Positions 46,021-57,532 of a DNA stretch of 64,000 nt are shown piece after piece. The position numbers were made by a program, and so were the translations under genes. The notes beneath the pieces are model-generated. The model searched no databases and was not told where the DNA came from. It saw nothing but the letters and a program-made list of their open reading frames with translations. The stretch is from Thamnaconus septentrionalis (taxonomy: Eukaryota; Chordata; Actinopteri; Tetraodontiformes; Monacanthidae): NCBI GenBank assembly GCA_009823395.1, contig CM020514.1:3000966-3064965 (forward strand), given 5' to 3'. Position 1 is the first letter of the stretch. Every line of letters starts with the position of its first letter.

Positions 46021-47389
46021 ATCGCTGCTGATAAGGAGGCAACACATTTCTGGGAAGAGAAAGAGTCTGTTGTACTTGGCCATCAAAAGAGCTCTGCGTG
46101 AATGCCACTGATGACAAGATGGGATCCAGAAAAGAAAAAAATCCAAAAAGATTCCACAGCCTGATTGCAAAAGCGATGACCGACCTGCGAAGGTTGGCAG
46201 CGAGCCGCGTGCCTGAGAGGTGATTGGCAGGCAGGGCAGCTGCAGGTCCAACCTCAACTTCAGCCTCGGCCCGTTTCAGATCGTGTTTCTCCACCATCCA
46301 GCATCTTCTGTCACTTAAAACGTTGCTATTAATCACCATTATTTTAATAGTAGGTTGAACAGCAGTGTTGTGAAACACCTTTCAATATTCTGGGTTGGAC
46401 GTGTGTGTGTGTGTGTGTGTGGGGGGGGTCCTTCTGATTGTCACAATCAGATACCAATCAACACCAATCTAAATTTCCTTAACATGCAGGAGACAGGAGA
46501 CCTTACAATATTTCATGGATGCAAGCCATGGCAGTCTACATAACAGACGCGTGCACGCACACACAAGCTCTGTTTGACAAAAAAAAAGTAAATAATATTT
46601 TTTAAATATGTAATATTAGACAGAGTGATCTTAAAGACATTTTAGTGACCATTAGTGATGATAATATTCCTTCTTTTTTTTTTAGAGACCCTCTTAAATT
46701 TTGCTTTGAAGCTTTCAGGGGGTCTCTTAGGTTAGTGTAAAATCCTTACAGAGTTTTCTGCAATGTCCTTTTGTCCTTTTTTTCTGCATAGTTCGTAAAA
46801 ACATGTTCTTTTTCCTCCGGCGGTCCTCAATCTAGAAGCTCTAATGTACTGGAGCCATTTGCGAGGGCTCCCTGGATTCTATAATTACTTTAGGTGCTGC
46901 CACTCATTCCCCATAAAAGGTAAGAAGAGGAAAGCACAAAGTGTACTTAGGAAGGTCTCTTGGGCGCGACATCTCGGTTACTGGGGATAATGGACTATGT
47001 TCCGGAAAAGCGGAAGGTGAAGCTGCTAATCATTGTCGTTAGTTAGATGGACACGCACACAGGAAGCGCAGGTGAGACACTCTCTCATCCCACTATCATA
47101 GAGGAAGTATCAAGGTTACAAACATGTCCTCAAACTTCGGAAGGCCACTGTTTAGAATCCGGACATCCTCACTTGTGAGTGTGATCTTCATTGAATGTGC
47201 TTCATTTAGTTTGGGCAAAATACAGCAGGGAAGAATGTGTTGAAAGAGATTTGATATGAATAATGTTTTGTTTTCTGGATTAGAGCATCTTTTTTCTGCC
47301 TTCTAGGCTATTTTAAACTGATTGAACCTGTTATTTAGCCTGGTGGAGGTAAGGCATGAACAAAGAGGAATCATTGGCTCAGCTATTGT
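46021..47389. other. Intergenic DNA, no gene recognised
   Basis: Holds a short (GT)n tract followed by a G run at 46400-46428. Nothing else was recognised. Confidence 0.45.
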
Positions 47390-47960
47390 ATAGAATTACA
47401 ACTATCCATCCAGTTTGTCCTGCACTCAGGATCATTAGGGTACTGGAGTCCAGTCGGACAGTGAGGTACGGAGATGGGAAATGTTTTTGAGGTGGTCGGA
47501 AGCAGATTTTTGAGACTGGAAGGAGAGGGTGGAGTCAAAGATGACACCCAAGTTGCAGACCTCAGAGGCTGGTCTGATGGTACAGCCATCAACGGTAATG
47601 AAAAGATCTCCAACCTTCCGGAGCAATGGCTTGAAGGGGCCACAACCACGAGCTAAGTCTTATTGCTATTAAGTAGGTTGGTTGTCATCCAGGTTTTTAT
47701 GGCATGGAAGCAGTTGACCAGAGATTGTGGGGGGGAGCTGGGAAGATGGTGGAGGTGCTGAGATAGAGCTGGGTATCATCAGCGTAGCAGTGGAAGAAGA
47801 GAGTGGGACCAAGCACAGAGCCTTGAGGGACGCCGTGGTTGACTGGGACAGTAGGAGGAGGAGCCATGGAGGGTGACAAACTGGGTTCTGTTTGAGAGGT
47901 ATGATTGAAACCATACCAGTGTAGAGCCGGAGATGCCAAGGGGGTCAGAAAGGCGTTTGA
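47390..47960 (-). mobile_element. LINE (CR1/L2/Rex-like) ORF2 remnant with internal deletion
   Basis: The minus strand reads GVPQGSVLGPTLF joined directly to FHCYADDTQLYLS, the two signature boxes of a non-LTR reverse transcriptase; the roughly 15 residues normally between them are missing. After a stop and frame change it continues with VGDLFITVDGCTI and CNLGVIFDSTLSF, also typical of the family. Clearly a dead fragment. Confidence 0.88.
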
Positions 47961-49025
47961 GGAGGATAGTGTGGCAAATTTGAGAAAATATATTCTTTCA
48001 GAAGACTTGAAGTAGCTCCCAGGTTCAAAAAGATTGGTTAACCCCGTTGTAGACTGTAATGCCTTGATACTGAAGTTACAGTAGTATTGTCAGTTCGGCG
48101 AGTGTTTGAGAAAATAGTAGTATTTATAATTCATTAATGTGCATAAGTAAAGATATGGCTCAGCCCTGACATGCAAGTCTGAAAAGGCAAATATTACCAC
48201 GGTTGAGACTGAGGAACGTTCAAAACAAGTATATCACTTAATGTAATTGCTGGAAAATGTCTGGAGAAAATGTAAGACAACACCAATACTTTGTACAAAA
48301 TCAATGTGGCTGTCTTTCCAACAATTACACCTGAAACTGAAGTGGGTGGAAAATACTTTATTTATGAAATATCCTGGAGAGGTCCTCAAAGAAAAAGAAA
48401 AATCAACAACACACAAGAGAACGGTGCTGTGATCTGAGATACCAGTGATAGATCGTGTATGATCAGAGTTGGTTGACCTTTTATGTATGGCTGGGTTTTA
48501 ACAACTGAAAAAAAAAAAGACCTCAACACTGACATAAGGGTTGATTGTGAATGCTGATGGAACAGTCCTCCGTTGTTTTGCAGCGTTTGATGTTTTCAAT
48601 GCTGCGCTGAAACAGAATTTTTACCAGAGAATTTATTTATTTATTTGTTTGTTTTTTTCATTTTGGAATCTGTAAACAATCATAACTCCGACAAACATCT
48701 GAAGCTATTGGTTAACTTAACCCATCTGCCGAGACAAAGCCAACTCCTGAACAAAATGCCAGTGAAACATACCAACGTTTTCTCAAAATATAAACCAGTC
48801 CAGGCCTTAAAAGATATTTTCCTCTTTAATGGGCTCTCTCTTGAGTGACTAAATTTTGATCCATCGGTCAAAAGAAAATAACTAACTAACTAACTCCCAT
48901 TGCATCCTTGACACTAAAGGCAGTCTCAGTGCCACATTTTGGGGGAAAAAAAAACAAAAACAAAGATTGAGACCAATCTGAGCGTCCCTCCTGGTCATCC
49001 TGCAAACAAAAGTGATTTGTCCCGA
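47961..49025. other. Intergenic DNA including probable CNOT9 3' UTR
   Basis: The minus strand of 48630-49025 follows the CNOT9 stop. Repeated plus-strand TTTATT at 48632-48644 gives AATAAA signals on the coding strand, about 390 bp downstream. No other gene recognised. Confidence 0.45.
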
Positions 49026-52000
49026 TCACTGCGGAGCCAGCGGGATGCCTCTGGCGTCGGTGACCTGGCCCTCCTGCAGGTTCTTCACCAGCTGAGCCAG
49101 CCAGCGTTTGGTGGTGGTGTCGTCCTTCAGCACCTGGGCAAAGGTGCTGTCCTTCAGCTGATCTGGCAGACACTGGCGCAAGGCTTCTCTGGCCCTGAAG
49201 GAGGGAGACGCAGCGTGTCACAGCTTTGTTTGTTTGATCACAGCTAATTGAAAAACAGACCTTTTTTCTCAGCTGGCAGTCGCTGACATTTTAACAATAG
49301 TTGGGCCAGCGGTTCTCAACTGGTGGAGTATCAGGACACACTTTTTTTTTTTTTTTCCTTATCATGAAGTCGTGACACAAATTTATTCCACAACACTCAA
49401 ATTTGTTCCACAAAAATAAAAGCTAGCCCACTTTCTATCGTTTCTGGTAAAATAAATTATTGAATTGACCTGTGTCCCCTACTAAATAAATACCCACATT
49501 TTCTGTGTGAATGTATGGATGTATGTATTTATTTATTCATTTTTTTATTTTTTGCTACCATTTTAGTATCATCATTATTGTTTTCATCAGTCATTTGGAC
49601 TATCATATTTTGCCGTTTGGTTTATTTTATTAAAATATAAATATTTTGTCTGACATTAGCAAGGCTCATGAGTCAAAAAAATCTAAAATTAATTCTATGT
49701 GAATTCATTGTTGTTTAAGCTTAAGCACAATGAAACATTTTTTAATCGCAGGGCTTGAGATGTTAATTCTTTCACTTTTGGAGTTTTTTTTGTTTTTGTT
49801 TGTTTGTTTGTTTTAATTTAATTGTTAGTGTTTTAAGAAGTTGATTTTACATGATTTTAGTTTTACTGGAGAGGCCCTGAAACCAAGCCTCCACCTTAGA
49901 TGCAATGCCATCCTTCATAGTTTCTAGCTACATTATGGTCTTATAGTCTTTTCATTTCTAAGACAACTGCAAAGCTACTATGCTGTTTTTGCAATAAAAT
50001 GAAATCAAGGTATCTGTTGTTCGACACATTATACTGGTTCTCTCTCTCTCTCTTTTTTTTTTTTTTTTTAACTGTAACTATGTCAGACTAAACTTGGCCG
50101 CCTCAAGGCTCCTCCTAGTGGCAGGACGTGTTCATTGACAAAACGCTCGACTTTAACTCGAACCCCTCATCCTGTCCATATAAACTAGCGACCGTATTCC
50201 GGGAGTGAGTTGCTTAGGCGCACTTTTGCTCTACCTGATATTGTCTGAGAGACGGAGATAACAGCGGACAACGTGCTTCAGGAGGCGAGCTGATGGTTCC
50301 TTTGATAGCTGAAGCACCATTTTACCCTGGAAAGGAGAAAATAAACAAAAGTCGGAGACAATCACAGATTGAGAGAAACAAAAATCGCGCAGAACGCAAT
50401 GAAACTCCGCGACTTTACTGCAACTCAGTTGTCTTCTGGGAGTCACTTACAAGGATCATGGCCACGTGGGAGAAACGCTCATACGTCTGACATATATATG
50501 CCAGGCCTGTGTCATCCAAGAGGATCTTCTGCAATATGAATGTAGCAACCTGCCAAAAAACATAAAGGGACATTACGTAAAGACCTCAGCAGCTGATGCT
50601 CACGAGCTGGCCATAACCTGTGGACCCCTACTAGCGCAGGCTTAAACAGACAGATGGGACCGCTTAGGTTATTTACCCCGGGGATTAATAAAGCATTCCG
50701 ATTCCAACTGTGATACATACCGTCTTGGACAGCTCACTGCCAGATTCCATAATGCGGAGGCACAGTGGGATGATTTCAGTGGTTAGAAGGAAGTTAATCA
50801 CTTCTTGCTCATCTGTTTTCACCAAGGCACCTACAGTGAGCACAAAAAAAGAGCTTGAAGTTGAGAAAAGTTTTATTTTTTTTATTTTTAAATTGACGCT
50901 CATTTATCAGAAGAAGAAAACAAAAAAAAAAAACAAGAGAAAGTTTACCAATGACTCCAAGGCTGGTAAGTCGCAGGTACTCAAATGGACGTGTTTTGCT
51001 CACAGTGTGCAGAAATGGATAGAGGAACAGAGGGATGTGGGCAGCAAGGAATGCCGATCTGGAAGACAAAATAAAATAAACTTACAATCAGGAGAAGCTG
51101 ACGTGTGCACAAACGTAGTAATGTATTTGCAACAGGATTCCCTCCAGTTTTAACATGACAGAGTTTCATGGAACAAGGCCTTGTTTTGCTTTTTTAACAA
51201 TTCTCTTAAAATGGCACAATAATTAGCAGCCTAATACTGAATAGTAACTTTTTTGTATGCATGATGGATATATATATATATTTTTTTAACACTGAATACA
51301 ATTCCTACTCATTAAGAGCAAGATGAGCAAGATGTAATGTGAAAAAAGAACAGCAAGAACAATAGCTTCAGGGAAGATAATGACTATTAATATTAATATG
51401 AAATTGTCCTGTGTTTTAGATTACCGTGTCTCAGGGTGCGAGGCAACACACTGCAGCAGGGCCAATGCATTGCACACTCGGTTGGACTGGTGCGCTGTAA
51501 GCGTCGGTGGATTTATCGACGGATAGATGTTCACTATTTCCTACAACAAGAAAAAGTGCGTTAAACAAATTGAAAAAAAAGATTCAAATGAACAGCGGGT
51601 AAAAGAAGAACAACTTATACTGCATACCTGCAAAAGGGCAGCAATTGTGCCACATGAGTGCCACAGCATTGGTGCCAGGTCTGGCACAGACTCGCGCTTC
51701 TTGCTCAGCTCCAGCAAGGCATTTTCCCTGGTCTCTGGACTAGACAACTCGTTGATCCACTGGTAAATCTTCTCCCGGTCCACCTGTGCCAGCGCTGTGA
51801 CATTACTTACAGCCTGAAGTAGAAATAAAAATGAAATTATCAAAGTTACAAGAATGCCCTGAACATCGCCTGACAACTCGATCTCTGAAAGGCCACTGAC
51901 TCACTAGCATAAGCGTAGATGGACTACTATTACTTTTTTTTTTGCATTGCTTTTCACTCAGAGAGGGATTCCATGTTTAAAATCATTTTGATTTTTAACT

Positions 52001-52312
52001 ATTCAAATGAAAATGAAGTGACGTATTTGTTTCTTAGTCACAAAAAAGGTGATCAAGATATTACAAAATATGTATTAGCATAAAATGTATTATAGTTTCC
52101 AGTTGCCTTAACTGAAGTACACAAATGTAATAATTTCAATACATTTAACGGAAGATACATACAATGAACATCTGATAGGATAGGTTACCTAGTTCATATA
52201 ACTGAAATGTGCGAAGAATAAATTGAGGAAATGTAAATGGAAAATGAACTTGTTTGACATGGTAGCGCTACATCCCAAGTTCTTAGTTACTTACCGCGCC
52301 CGTCGCCAGCAT
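49026..52312 (-). CDS. cnot9: CCR4-NOT transcription complex subunit 9 (CAF40/RQCD1)
   Basis: Eight exons: 52312-52295, 51813-51628, 51540-51425, 51058-50949, 50830-50721, 50549-50451, 50326-50235 and 49194-49026 (stop TGA). Total 900 nt, 299 aa, the same length as human CNOT9. The protein is an armadillo-type helical repeat scaffold of the CCR4-NOT deadenylase; it binds CNOT1 and recruits GW182 and other decay factors, acting in the cytoplasm and nucleus. Seen directly: [89 protein letters not shown] and the C-terminus [11 protein letters not shown]. Nearly every residue after the first dozen matches human; the N-terminus is [17 protein letters not shown], slightly different. The first coding exon has only 18 bases. 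It is transcribed away from USP37 and probably shares its promoter region. Confidence 0.97.
49308..49520. mobile_element. hAT-type element fragment, CAGTGG family, copy 3 (CNOT9 intron)
   Basis: It begins CCAGCGGTTCTCAACTGGTGG and continues like the copies at 30678 and 37125 for about 200 bp. The right inverted end is not visible. Confidence 0.6.
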
Positions 52313-53720
52313 CCTCCAAGCTTGTTTGGTCCCGGTACCTTGTAAACTACTATAGTATAGTCCTAATACTTTATAAAAGCAATTTAAGATAAACCAGAAT
52401 GTATATCCAGGCTATTACAATTGCGAGCTGCTAGCACTTGCTAGCATTAGCTAACGCTTGCGGGGCAATGTTTAAAGTTTTGGCCGCGCATACATACGAA
52501 ATAAAACCTCACTGCAATAACACGATATCAAGACATAAAGGTCGGCATTGCGCTGAGAGGTAAGTGCTATACATCTGAGAACATATTTAATCCAGTGGGA
52601 AGGATTTCATACACAATCGAAACACGTCGGACCCAAATACACAAAGTCTCGCGAGAGTTGGGCTCATTCTCGCTCATCACTTCCGTTGTGAATTTTCACA
52701 TTCCCGCCATCATCGCGCAGTGTTGCTACGAGGCGTCGTGCGCGGCTCGCTCCTCTGTCAACAACCGACGTACTTGGAGCAGGTGAATGCCGGCAAAACA
52801 AACTTTCCGCCCTCGCTGGACCGACGAAGACGTCGTTGGGAGTCTAAAGTTTTAATACGAGCACGTATCATCGACAGGTAGGGAAATGCAGCGACGTAAT
52901 TTAACTTCGCCATGGTTTTCATCATCAAATTAGAATCAGGCAAATTAGCCAGTTAGCTAGCTCTTGCTAGCATGCTAGCCGAACTGCTAATGTCGGCCTC
53001 CTCCATCCATTCAACGTCTGTAGATGGTGGGACGACATTATGAGCACCTGAAGCTGCAAAATTACACATATGGGGGCTGTTTCGTAACTTTGACTCGTTC
53101 CCATATTTAGCAACTAATGGGCTTCTCTTAAAAACACCGTTATGCAAGAGGCGCTGATCGCAGTGCGTGCACCTTTCCCTCATTTTGCAACCGTGACAGA
53201 CGCTGGCCAGTGAGGTAGTGGACAGAAAACAAACCCAATTAGCTGTTTCTGAGACAGCTAACGGTAGCATAAGTTACGTATTTGTCACCTTTCACTACGA
53301 GTCTATTTCATTTATGCCTGTGGGTGTTACGCTCAAGCGTAAGCATTTGTCGGGTTCGCCGCTTGTGATTGACTCGGAGTTTGTTGTGAGTTTTCACAGG
53401 CGCGTAGTAGGGATGCGTTGGCCAAAGCCGATCACAGTGATTTGTGTATCAACGTTTCTAAGTGTTTCTCAGCAACAAATATGATTCAGGTATTATGAAT
53501 TGATAACTTCTATAATAGTTAATGCCAGAGTAGGAATTCTGGATGTACGTTTCCGAGGTCAGTCAACGCGGCCATTTAGATAAAATGTCTCTGATGTGAC
53601 GTTTTTGGTGACTGAAACTCCTTGCCAGTATATTTCTCTACATTATACATATTTTTTGTCTTGGTATAGGATTTGCCTGAAAGTCCTAGCTTCCAAAGTG
53701 TACCAACGGGATCATAAGCC
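52313..53720. promoter_or_regulatory. Bidirectional promoter region of CNOT9 and USP37
   Basis: The start codons of CNOT9 (leftward, 52312) and USP37 (rightward, 53721) are 1.4 kb apart. A perfect TCTCGCGAGA palindrome is at 52647-52656, a known core-promoter element of divergent housekeeping genes. CACTTCCG (ETS-type) follows at 52679-52686. A donor CAG|gtaggg at 52877/52878 and an acceptor tatag at 53665-53669 predict a USP37 5' UTR exon ending at 52877 joined to the coding exon that starts at 53670. Confidence 0.7.
52647..52656. promoter_or_regulatory. TCTCGCGAGA core promoter element
   Basis: An exact 10-bp palindrome between two divergent housekeeping-type genes. Elements of this sequence drive TATA-less bidirectional promoters in vertebrates; here that role is inferred from sequence and position. 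Confidence 0.75.
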
Positions 53721-56700
53721 ATGGCAACCGCAGTGCCCAAACTCTCCAGTGGTGGCGCTGTCAAGATCCGCTGCAACTGCCTCGACCGGGGAACCACTAA
53801 ATGGAGAGAAGGATCTTTTGAGATCCTGGAAAAGGATAACAAAGTCAGCCTCTGTCTGAGATTCAACTGTGAAAGGACAAAAACTTTCCAGGTAAGCTAA
53901 CATAATATTTTAGCTTTGTTTATTCCACAGTGGGGAAATGCACTTGTTTGAGCAGCAACAGAACTCAAAAATGCAGTTTGGGAATGGGGGGGCAGTAAGA
54001 GCGATAATTTAACAAAATAGGGAAATTTACAAAATATATTTACAGCATTGCATGTTTTCATATTCGACAATATAGCGCATATTGTTGTTGTTATTATGGA
54101 CGGTTAAAGAGCGTGATGTCTGTTGGTTAGAATAACAGCGCTCCTTCCTGCACTGGGAAAGTAGAGGGGCTGTGCTCAAGGGTCCCGTTTAGTTTCTGTT
54201 CTTCAATAGCAGTTTAAAATTTAATACAACAATTTTGAAAACCATTAAATGAAGTGAAAAGTCATTGTATTTGAATGTGTGAAAATATTTAGATCTTGCT
54301 CACATATTGATAACTGTTTTCAAATATCATGCATCTCAAGCCACATAAATATAGATCGCATTGTCCTGTCCAGTGGCAGTCATCCCACAGGCTTAAAAAC
54401 AGTGACAGCTCCAACCACATTCAAGGACTGTTATTGCCATCACCGTCTGAAAATATAAATTGTAAACACACACACACACACACTCTGAAGAAGAGATAAA
54501 ATTCCCTAAAACGTTTTATGGACTTTTATTGCTGTTGTTGTTGTTGTTGTTGTTCTAATCGTTAAAATTTACTCATGGTTAAGTTTCAATGTAAATGTCA
54601 TGCTGTCAAAAAATGGGCAAACAAGTGTTTAATTATTTTTTCTTATTATTTCCTTGTTATTAGTTGAACCAGAATGTCAAGGCAATCCACAAGAATGCAA
54701 GCAGAATCCAGCTGACACTGAAGGACACGAGTGTTATCACCCTCGATAAACTGTCTCCATCTTTGGCACAGAGGACTCAAGAATGCCTTGAAAAGCTGAA
54801 GCAAGGAGTGTCAGGTAATGTTTACCTCTTTTTTTTTTTTTTCAATTCACCAGCGTCCACGTGGCTTTGATTTCTCACAGAATCATGCTACCAATCTGGA
54901 AACCCTGTTTGTTTGTTTTTTTTCACTTAGACTCTTTGTGGCGCCTTACGCTTATAAAATACATAAAATTAAATAAAATTAAATAAAAAAACCTATAATG
55001 ATTAAACTGGTTGGAACTTTTTCACAAAAAGTAACTTTGTGTAAATCAGCCCCGTGCATTGTTTTCTTTCCTCACTCATCTTAACGAAAAGCTGCTGCCG
55101 TGAAATCAGCCACAGGTTGATGCTCCAGATTGTTTTCATGCAAGCGTTTTATTTATTTATTTTTTTATCCTCCCGCTGTGCAGTGTTAAAGTCGTCCCAC
55201 GGAAGTGCAAACTTAAGCGTACTTGGAAACCGTTCAGGCAAAAACGAGAGCAGCCCGTCAGTGGACAGACAGGTATGCAGCGCTGCACCTTTTTTTAAGC
55301 GCAAACATGTTTCTGTGCATAGTTAGTTTTCAATTGGAAGTACTCGGGATGCATATCTTTCAGACCACTCCCAGGAGGCAGAGCACAGAGGGTCGGGAAG
55401 ACGCAACACCAAGGAAACCTCTGGGCAGTCCCAGCAGGGCCACCTCTACTCCCACTCGCAGTGGGCTGTCTGAGAATAGGTAGGATGGAAGTTTCTGTCG
55501 TGTTTTTCTCCTTGCGCGATTCAATCCAGCCACGAAAGACATTCCCGCTGCAACGTAAATGTCAATACAGCGACTGTATATGACATGATTATGGGATTGG
55601 CATCATCATCACCCTGAACCCGTCTCCCAGTGTGGGTAGAATCTACTTGTTTGGTGCAAAATGTGACATAATAAACATTAGCGATATTTGGACATTGTGT
55701 ATATGATTATTTTTTAATTGGCTGTTTCTTATTCTTGCTATTTTACGCTTGCAATTTTTTAAAAGTTAATTCTGGGAAGGAAAAAAAAAACCTCAGGTCT
55801 ACAAAAGTGCATATTTTTCCGAATGGTGTTGTTGCACAAAGTGCAAGACAAAAAACATAAAGGGATTGTTTACAGTATTTAACTATCTGGCACATCACAT
55901 GTATGGAAGTGAGAATAAGTGCAATTATAAGGCATCGTAAACTGGAGAAAGGATGCATGTGACTGCTCGTATACCTTTTCCTTAAGGCAGGAATGACTTG
56001 CTAAGTGTTGGCTCAGCTGACACTTCCTACAGCGAGAGGAAAATTTGCACATAATTGTGCACAATGGTTCTCACTGTTTAGCTGTGAGTAAATTCAAATA
56101 TTCAGTTTCAGTCCTTATTTACGGATAGTTTTTTACGATGCCGTCCTCAGAGTAGAGCACAGTGCCCATGTGTCCGTCTAGCATCTGTCTGCCCTACTAA
56201 TGTTGCTAATTAAAGAAAGCTTGTGAGCAAATGGGCACTGATTCATCTAATCTGAGAATGTCTCGCGACGGATCCTGCCTCTGCTGCAGCAACCAAACAA
56301 AGAAACAAATGGGGATCATTAGAGACTTGAACTGTGCTTAATGCACCTGTCTCACTTTCTCTCACCTGCTCTTTGATTTAGGCCTAATTTACCTGTGGAA
56401 GGTCAAAAAATGAGCTGTGATAATTAATAATGAACTAATATGTGAACATTTGAAAACAAACCGGAGCGGATGATGCTTTGCCTATTGAAAGATGACCATT
56501 TTGAACTTGGTGAAATAAATACCTTTGCCTGATCTGCATAATGTCTTTTTTTTCTTGCAGAAGTGAGAAGAGAAAAAGACTTCTGAACTCTGAGAGTGAT
56601 CTAAATGAGGACTACCCCAAGGAAAACGACTCTTCAAGGTAAATACAGAGCAACTCGCCACACCAAGTGGCCTGGCCATCTGCAGCCAGCATGAGGAGGA

Positions 56701-57469
56701 CCTCTTCTTCTGCTTCTTTGCATCGACTTTTATCTGTTTCTGACCAGACCAATGGCATGGTGCTAGCATAATGTGAAACAATTGTATCGGTTGCATAGCC
56801 TAACATCAATATAATGCTATTTACTTTTGCTGTAATGCTTTTTGTCAACAAATTTCTCTTCCTTATATAAGTTGTAATAACAACACGTAACTGCTCTTCC
56901 TGTAGCAACAATAAAGCTACTTTGGATCCATCCAGAAAGTTTCTGCTGGGCTGCAAAGATAAGCTGAAACAAGCAGAGGAGAACAGGAACTCAGGTGTGT
57001 GTGTGTCCATATATATAAATATATATATATATAGCTGCTAACCTCTGTTGTGGTTTAGTGCAATGTTGAGAGCTGTGTATGCACTTCTTTAAAATTCCTT
57101 TTTGGCATTTTTTTTTTACACAAAGAATGAAACATGAAATTTACGCAATTAAAGAATAAGTATAATTTTTTTCCCTCTTCACCATCAGCTCCATTGGGTT
57201 CAACTCCTCTTCAGCCATCGTCATTCTACAGCAGCCGTTCTGTGACAAAGGACTTTGGCCAGAGTCACTCTTTCTTTGACAGGTGAGTGTTTAATACAAG
57301 AAGTCATTTTCTTCATGCGAGCGTTACTTACTCAAGTGTCAGATTATTCCCTTTGTTTAGGGTGCAGGTTCATTTATCTGTTATTAGAACTGTCATCTCC
57401 AGATTTGTGATCCGTGTTTTTTCACATGCTTGCAAACCCATCTCTTATTATTATGCTGAAGAATTGTAT

Positions 57470-57532
<63 letters not shown>

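Noticed and set aside
45833..46378. A 181-codon minus-strand open frame in the pyrimidine-rich block
   Set aside because: Long frames are expected in such biased sequence; the peptide is low-complexity Gly/Glu/Arg and not recognised.
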